Shown piece by piece: positions 59,755 to 64,000 of a stretch of 64,000 nt of DNA. Both the position numbers and the translations under genes were made by a program. The notes below the pieces were generated by a model, which made no database searches, was not told the DNA's origin, and saw only the letters and a program-made list of their open reading frames with translations. The stretch lies in assembly GCA_030148725.1 (NCBI GenBank), contig JASBSU010000041.1, positions 84,928 through 148,927 of the forward strand, given 5' to 3'. How positions within the stretch are numbered: position 1 is the first letter of the stretch; every line of letters begins with the position of its first letter. The stretch comes from Hyphomicrobium sp. GTDB taxonomy: Bacteria > Pseudomonadota > Alphaproteobacteria > Rhizobiales > Hyphomicrobiaceae.

Positions 59755-61194
59755 CTAGCCTGCGCTTGCTCCCTCGGCTTTCGGAGCGGCTGCCGCACTC
59801 GCGCACAGCTCCTTCGCCTTTGCAAACGCGGCATCCCTTGTCGCGAATTCGCCGACGCTCGATCCGTTCGGCAGGTGCGCCTTGAGGTAACTGTCGAGCA
59901 TCGACTTCTCGAATCCTTCCAGCACTGTCAGCACCGTGAAGCGCAGCGGCTCGGCGCTCCCAGAGCGAACCAGCAGCACTTTCTTGCCGCCATAGCTGGC
60001 ACTCGCGACGTTGCACGTGCTGGCGGCCGGTTTGGCCTTGGTCAGAGCTGCGCCGAGCGCGCCGGCGTAGGCAAACGCGACGGGGCGCTGGCTCGGCGTT
60101 TCTGAGCTCGCCGTTGAGGTCGGCGCTTCGGGCACCTGCGGAACAGCCGGTGATTCGGCGGCCGTCTCGCTCGCAGCGGGCTCCGCGTCTTGACGCTGGC
60201 CGGTCTGAAGCATTTGCTCGGAGACCACCGCAGACGATCCCTCGCCAAGCGACGCCACTTCGACGCTTTTGCGCGCTGATGGCTCGGCGGCGGTCGCTGG
60301 AGGCGTGCGAACCGGAGGCGTGGCGGTGCCGGTGTTCTCGGTCGCTGCATCAGCTGGAGCATCGGCCGCCGACCAGATCGTTCGCACGAGCGGTCCCGGT
60401 GCCATCTCGGTGCTTGGTTCCGCGGGCTTCGGGCCGCCGAGGTTGGCAGCGGGTGCCAGCGCGGTCTTGACGCTCGCGGTGCGCTTCTGAGGCTTGGGCT
60501 GCGGTTTCACCACGGCCTCTTCGACCGGGTCCGGGCCGGTGCAGAAGTTCTGGCGGAAATTGCTGGCGACCCATTCAATGGAGGCGCCGTAGTGCTTGTC
60601 GGCGGCCCAGCGGCGGGCGAGATCGCTGAACGTGGTCTGGCCGTTCTTGCTCGCCATGTTTGCGAGGATATGGTCCTGCTTCAGGCGCGTGCGCTCGCCG
60701 ACCGGGTTCTCGATGCGCTGCCCCGAATAGACCACGAGGTGCTGAATCTGCGCGAGCACCCCGGTCGAGACATTCGGATAGCTGTCGCCAGGAACGCCGC
60801 CGCCGGTGGTGCCGAGGCCGGCGAAATTGTTCTGCCTGGGATCGACGTCGCCCCAACGGCCATCGCCGCGCCTGTAGGTGAGGAAGTTGGTCTCGACGAC
60901 CATCTGGAAGAAGGCGTAGTCCCACCGCACGCGCCAGGTTTCGCCGTGCTTGCGATAGAGGCTGGCGATATCGGCGAAGCGCGGGTCCAGGTTCGGGTTG
61001 CGCGTCTTGATGAAGGCCATCAGGCGCTTGGGCGTGACGCAGCGGGGCACGACGTTTGCCGCGTCGGTGCGGATCTTCGGTGGCGCTGCCTCGGCGGCAG
61101 TGCTCGCGATAGCCGCGAGCGCAATCAATCCGCAGCGGGCTATATGTCGGACGCCGGACGCAATCCGTCCGTTCGCCGTCGATGGGGTCGCCAT
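59755..61194 (-). CDS. Exported glucosaminidase-fold protein (paralogue 1)
   Basis: The 479 residues have a signal peptide (about 17-37), a glucosaminidase-type lysozyme-like domain (about 45-220) with a glutamate in the catalytic position (FFQMVVETNFLTYR), NNFAGLGTTGGG and FSDLARRWA, then a long Ala/Pro/Thr linker (about 230-380) and a C-terminal domain (about 385-470) with SYGGKKVLLVRS. It should act on peptidoglycan. The gene lies 95 bp downstream of paralogue 2 on the same strand. Confidence 0.85.
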   Translation of the reverse strand: MATPSTANGRIASGVRHIARCGLIALAAIASTAAEAAPPKIRTDAANVVPRCVTPKRLMAFIKTRNPNLDPRFADIASLYRKHGETWRVRWDYAFFQMVVETNFLTYRRGDGRWGDVDPRQNNFAGLGTTGGGVPGDSYPNVSTGVLAQIQHLVVYSGQRIENPVGERTRLKQDHILANMASKNGQTTFSDLARRWAADKHYGASIEWVASNFRQNFCTGPDPVEEAVVKPQPKPQKRTASVKTALAPAANLGGPKPAEPSTEMAPGPLVRTIWSAADAPADAATENTGTATPPVRTPPATAAEPSARKSVEVASLGEGSSAVVSEQMLQTGQRQDAEPAASETAAESPAVPQVPEAPTSTASSETPSQRPVAFAYAGALGAALTKAKPAASTCNVASASYGGKKVLLVRSGSAEPLRFTVLTVLEGFEKSMLDSYLKAHLPNGSSVGEFATRDAAFAKAKELCASAAAAPKAEGASAG

Positions 61195-61289
61195 GGCGCT
61201 CTCAACTCTCTACAGGACGGCTGCTGGGGGCGCGTCGGTCGTCTCGGCAACGGGCGCGGTATCGATCCGCGCCGTTCTCAAACTCGGCG

Positions 61290-62576
61290 TCAGCCTTCCG
61301 GGCAGAGCTCGAAGGCTTTGAGCAGGGCTTTGTTCTGCGACGGGAAGGAGGCCAGTTTCTCGCCGCCCTTGGCGTATGCAGCGATGTAGGCGTCGACCTC
61401 ACGCTTCTCGTTGGTGTCGGTGACGTCGAGCACCGTGTAGTTCGTCTGGCCGTCGCCGTTCGCCTTGATGATGACGGCCTTCTGGCCGCCGTAGCTGGCG
61501 GTGAACACCTTGCACTTGCCGCCCTTTGCGGCCGGCACCTTCAACTGCGTCGCCGCACTGGAGATGGAGGCCGTCTGGACGTTGGCGCCTTTGGCCGGGT
61601 CGGCGGCGGGCGGCGGTGCGGTCTTCGCCGCTGCCTTGGTTTCGGGCTTGGCCTTTTTGGCGTCGTCCTTCGCAGCTTGCTTCTTTTCGGCGACGGGTGC
61701 CGGCTGCTCGTCGGACTTGCCATTCAACAGGGTGACGGGCGGGGCGTCCTCGGCGGCGGCGGTGTCGGCTGGTGCCTTGGTTTCAGCCGGCTGCTTGGTG
61801 GTGCCGGTGCTGCCGACGCTGGCGAGCATGCCCGCTCCGAGGCCATTCAGCGGGCCGCCTTCACTGCGCTGCTGCTCAATGTTGCGCTTGGCAATGTCGG
61901 CGCCGGAGACCTTGGTCTGCGGTTCCTCGATGCTCGCTTCCTGAACTGCCGGCCCATCGGCGCCATTGCAATAGCCGTCGTAGAAGCCGTCGGCGATCGC
62001 CGAGACATCGCGGACGTAGTTGCGTGACGTCGGTGCCCATTGCTTGGCGACGAGCGTGTAGGTCATCGGTCCATCGACCGAGCGCTGCCAGTCGGTCAGC
62101 ACGCCCCACTCCTGCACCTTGCGCGTACGGTCGGCGACGGGGTCGTCGATGTGGACGCCGGCATACATCAGGAGATGCTGAAGGTGGGCCTTCACGCCGG
62201 TCGAGATGTCGGGGAAGCGTTCTCCGCGGGCGCCGCCGCCGGAAGCGCCGAGGCCGGCGAAGTTGTTCTGGTCGGGGCGCACATCGCCTGTGTAGCGCAG
62301 CGCACCCGTTTCGAGGATCATCTGGAAGAATGCGGTGTCCCAGCGGATGCCGAGCTTTTCGCCATGCTGCTTATAGAGGGCGGCGATGTCCTGGTATCGG
62401 GAGTCGACGCGTGGATTGCGCGACTTGAGATAGGCCATCAGCTGTCCCGGCGTTGCGCACTGGGGGACTTTGTTTGCGGCCGACAGCTTGACTTCGGGAA
62501 GGTCTGCCGCGACCGCCGGCAAGGCGAGGAAGGCAGCAAGAGCTAAGCTGAGCGATGCTCCGAAAAGACTCTTCAT
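61290..62576 (-). CDS. Exported glucosaminidase-fold protein (paralogue 2)
   Basis: The 428 residues repeat the layout of the neighbouring paralogue: signal peptide (1-24, PAVAAD), lysozyme-like domain (about 30-215; YLKSRNPRVDSRYQDIAALY, FFQMILETGALRY, NNFAGLGASGGG), an Ala/Pro/Lys linker (about 230-335) and a C-terminal domain (about 340-425; SYGGQKAVIIKANGDGQ, then AFELCPEG). The two arose by tandem duplication. The glutamate in LETGAL is at the family's catalytic position. Periplasmic cell-wall hydrolase is the likely role. Confidence 0.87.
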   Translation of the reverse strand: MKSLFGASLSLALAAFLALPAVAADLPEVKLSAANKVPQCATPGQLMAYLKSRNPRVDSRYQDIAALYKQHGEKLGIRWDTAFFQMILETGALRYTGDVRPDQNNFAGLGASGGGARGERFPDISTGVKAHLQHLLMYAGVHIDDPVADRTRKVQEWGVLTDWQRSVDGPMTYTLVAKQWAPTSRNYVRDVSAIADGFYDGYCNGADGPAVQEASIEEPQTKVSGADIAKRNIEQQRSEGGPLNGLGAGMLASVGSTGTTKQPAETKAPADTAAAEDAPPVTLLNGKSDEQPAPVAEKKQAAKDDAKKAKPETKAAAKTAPPPAADPAKGANVQTASISSAATQLKVPAAKGGKCKVFTASYGGQKAVIIKANGDGQTNYTVLDVTDTNEKREVDAYIAAYAKGGEKLASFPSQNKALLKAFELCPEG

Positions 62577-62797
62577 GAGAACACCCGTACAAACGCGGCG
62601 CTGAATCCCGAGCGCCCGACGAAACCACCAAACGTTCTTAAAGGCTTAACGTTAACAGGTGGTTTACGAATCATGGGCGCCTCCGTTTTACCGAGGAAGC
62701 AGCAGCATTGGGGCGCCAGTTAGAGCGGTTGCGAGCGGAATTGTGGCGCGCGCGTGTGGCGGCGAAAGCGGTAAACGCTGGGCGCTCATGGTGAACG

Positions 62798-63532
62798 TCA
62801 GGCGAGATGCTGGCCGCCGTCGAGCGCGATCATCTGGCCGGTCATCGACGGCGTCGCGAGAATGAACCGGACGGCGGCTGCGATTTCCGGCAGCGAAGGT
62901 CCGCGCTGCAGCGGTGTCGAATGCTTCTCGGCGGCGAAGTCGGCTGGCGTCTGATGCACGCTTTGAAGGACCGGGCCGGGGCCGATGGCGTTGACGCGCA
63001 CCTTGGGCGCCATCGCCTGCGCCAGGGTCTGGGTGGCCGTCCAGAGGCCGGCTTTTGAAATCGTGTAGGAGAAGAAATCCGGGGTCGGTCGCCAGACGCG
63101 CTGGTCGATGATGTTGATCACGTTGCCGTCGGTGCCGGTCGGCAGGCTGGCGTACAGCGCCTGGGCGAGGAACACTGGCGCCTTGAGGTTGATGTCGAGG
63201 TGGGTATCCCAGCCCGAGCCGGTGACGGAGCCGATCGTGTCCAGGAAGAACTCGGAGGCGTTGTTCACGAGCACCGTGGGTGCGCCGAGATCCTCGGTGC
63301 AGCGCGGGATGAGCGACTGGACGTCTTCGATGTCCGCGAGATTTGCTCGCAGCGCCATGGCCTTGCCGCCTGAACGGTCGATCTCGGTCGCGAGTGCTTC
63401 GGCCTCTGAGCGCGAGTTGCGGTAGTGGATCGCGACCTGCCAGCCGTGGGCTGCGAGGTCCAGGGCGATGGCACGGCCGATACGCCGGGCGGCGCCGGTT
63501 ATGAGGGCGGTCTGCGGGTTGGGGATGTTCAT
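62798..63532 (-). CDS. Short-chain dehydrogenase/reductase, pteridine-reductase-like
   Basis: The 244 residues form a classical SDR with TGAARRIGRA near 13-22, NNASEF in place of NNAG, catalytic Y/K in YTISKAGLWTATQ and VNAIGPGPVL. The TGxxxRIG (arginine in the dinucleotide loop) and NNAS variants are typical of pteridine reductase/FolM-like NADPH enzymes. The substrate is not proven. Confidence 0.88.
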   Translation of the reverse strand: MNIPNPQTALITGAARRIGRAIALDLAAHGWQVAIHYRNSRSEAEALATEIDRSGGKAMALRANLADIEDVQSLIPRCTEDLGAPTVLVNNASEFFLDTIGSVTGSGWDTHLDINLKAPVFLAQALYASLPTGTDGNVINIIDQRVWRPTPDFFSYTISKAGLWTATQTLAQAMAPKVRVNAIGPGPVLQSVHQTPADFAAEKHSTPLQRGPSLPEIAAAVRFILATPSMTGQMIALDGGQHLA

Positions 63533-63884
63533 TCGGGCTATGCTCGCAGCTTCTGTATGCCCGAGCCAGCTCTACTATCGACGGCCTGTCGGGGTGCCGC
63601 AGTCGTGCTCACTCTTTGAGCATGTGGCGCGTCGGTGTTCCAAGCTGCCGCAGCGGCATGCCCCGTCACAAAGCGATTTCTGGCGAATTTGTAATCAAAG
63701 AACACAGTTCGTTGCATCTTGGCTACAGGGTTGCAGACGAGACGTTGGTTTGATGTGATTCGGCTTGTGACAAGTCCCGTTTACGCTTTTTCTACACTCC
63801 AGAAGCGTTCGAGAGTGCCGTGCAGTCGGCAAACACGAGTTCGGCGCTTTGAGTGGTCAGTAGTGTACGGGGGTAAGTTCCATC
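63533..63884. other. Intergenic promoter region of 352 bp
   Basis: The stretch separates the divergent SDR gene and the exported-protein gene at the window edge. It is AT-richer from about 63670 to 63860 and likely carries a strong promoter for the outer-membrane-type gene. No ORF or RNA gene was recognised. Confidence 0.55.
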
Positions 63885-64000
63885 ATGGCCGAGTCTCGTA
63901 GTGTAGTTAAGTTGTTTGGCGTTTCGGCCCTCGCGCTCGTCGCGATGACCGGCGTCGCCCTCGCCGACGGTTATGCCGGCAGCATCAAGGATGCGCCCGC
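63885..64000 (+). CDS. Exported protein, probable outer-membrane beta-barrel (3' truncated)
   Basis: Only 38 codons are present: a signal peptide (about 7-27, VSALALVAMTGVALADG) and the first mature residues YAGSIKDAPA. A mature N-terminus of this kind precedes opacity-type outer-membrane beta-barrels in Hyphomicrobiales. The rest lies beyond the window. Confidence 0.6.
   Translation, partial: MAESRSVVKLFGVSALALVAMTGVALADGYAGSIKDAP

Noticed and set aside
1..64000. CRISPR arrays, prophage or transposon genes
   Set aside because: No regularly spaced short repeats, transposase, integrase or phage structural genes were recognised on either strand.

Overview
The window reads as a contiguous chromosomal segment of a high-GC alphaproteobacterium, most likely of the order Hyphomicrobiales (Rhizobiales). 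The inference rests on the PhyR/NepR/EcfG general stress response module with HWE-type histidine kinases, the alphaproteobacterial protein families DUF1465/RcdA, DUF1192, DUF1499 and DUF1328, a fixIS-type cbb3 oxidase maturation pair, and dense coding on both strands. No phage, transposase, integrase or CRISPR array was seen. A Hyphomicrobium-like genus is possible, but the sequence alone does not prove it.

Region by region. (1) 1-1.8 kb: the end of a fixI/ccoI copper P-type ATPase gene and ccoS/fixS. (2) 1.8-8.8 kb: mixed regulators, namely an OmpR-family response regulator, a PAS hybrid kinase, a CysB-like LysR regulator and a MocR-type regulator. The MocR gene is divergent from a DUF983 gene and an EamA exporter, with a 34-bp-spaced direct repeat between them. 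(3) 8.8-21 kb: a general stress response (GSR) island containing two HWE kinases, DUF1328, phyR, ecfG and nepR, a small possibly NepR-related protein, two Crp/Fnr proteins plus a stand-alone Crp-type DNA-binding domain, a receiver protein, a YciF-type protein, a PRC-barrel protein and two zinc ribbons. Sites of the form GGAAC-N16/17-CGTT, the known EcfG promoter signature, lie in front of many of these genes on both strands. (4) 21-34.5 kb: hsp20-lon, rimO, aroC, a histidine phosphatase, fabI, pdxH, two SDR/DUF1499 genes and an MBL hydrolase. A gene-less stretch between aroC and the phosphatase gene holds a strong orphan terminator (a possible small RNA) and a 140-bp direct repeat.

(5) 34.6-41 kb: tRNA-Gln and tRNA-Pro, a WecA/MraY-type glycosyl-1-phosphate transferase, a lipoprotein, and a polysaccharide-flavoured block made of a SIS-domain isomerase, an APS kinase fused to a decayed CysN, and a UDP-glucuronate epimerase-like gene. 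A further exact EcfG promoter lies in front of a small two-gene stress unit at 41 kb. (6) 41-52.5 kb: class I aldolase, a GlcG-like protein, HdeD, a large proline-rich OmpA protein, a ThiE-like protein, a Sel1-repeat protein, an inositol-phosphatase family protein and a TolQ/MotB-like pair. (7) 52.5-64 kb: an ABC exporter, rpmE, rcdA, DUF1192, a quinone oxidoreductase, a ceramide-glucosyltransferase-like GT2, two tandem exported glucosaminidase-fold paralogues, an SDR, and the start of an exported protein cut by the window edge.

The genes mostly serve housekeeping, envelope and stress functions. The unifying theme is the general stress response. In the family model, HWE kinases phosphorylate PhyR, phospho-PhyR sequesters NepR, and EcfG is freed to transcribe the promoters listed here. 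Starts were chosen from visible ribosome binding sites and family lengths. All functional names come from motif recognition, not from database searches.
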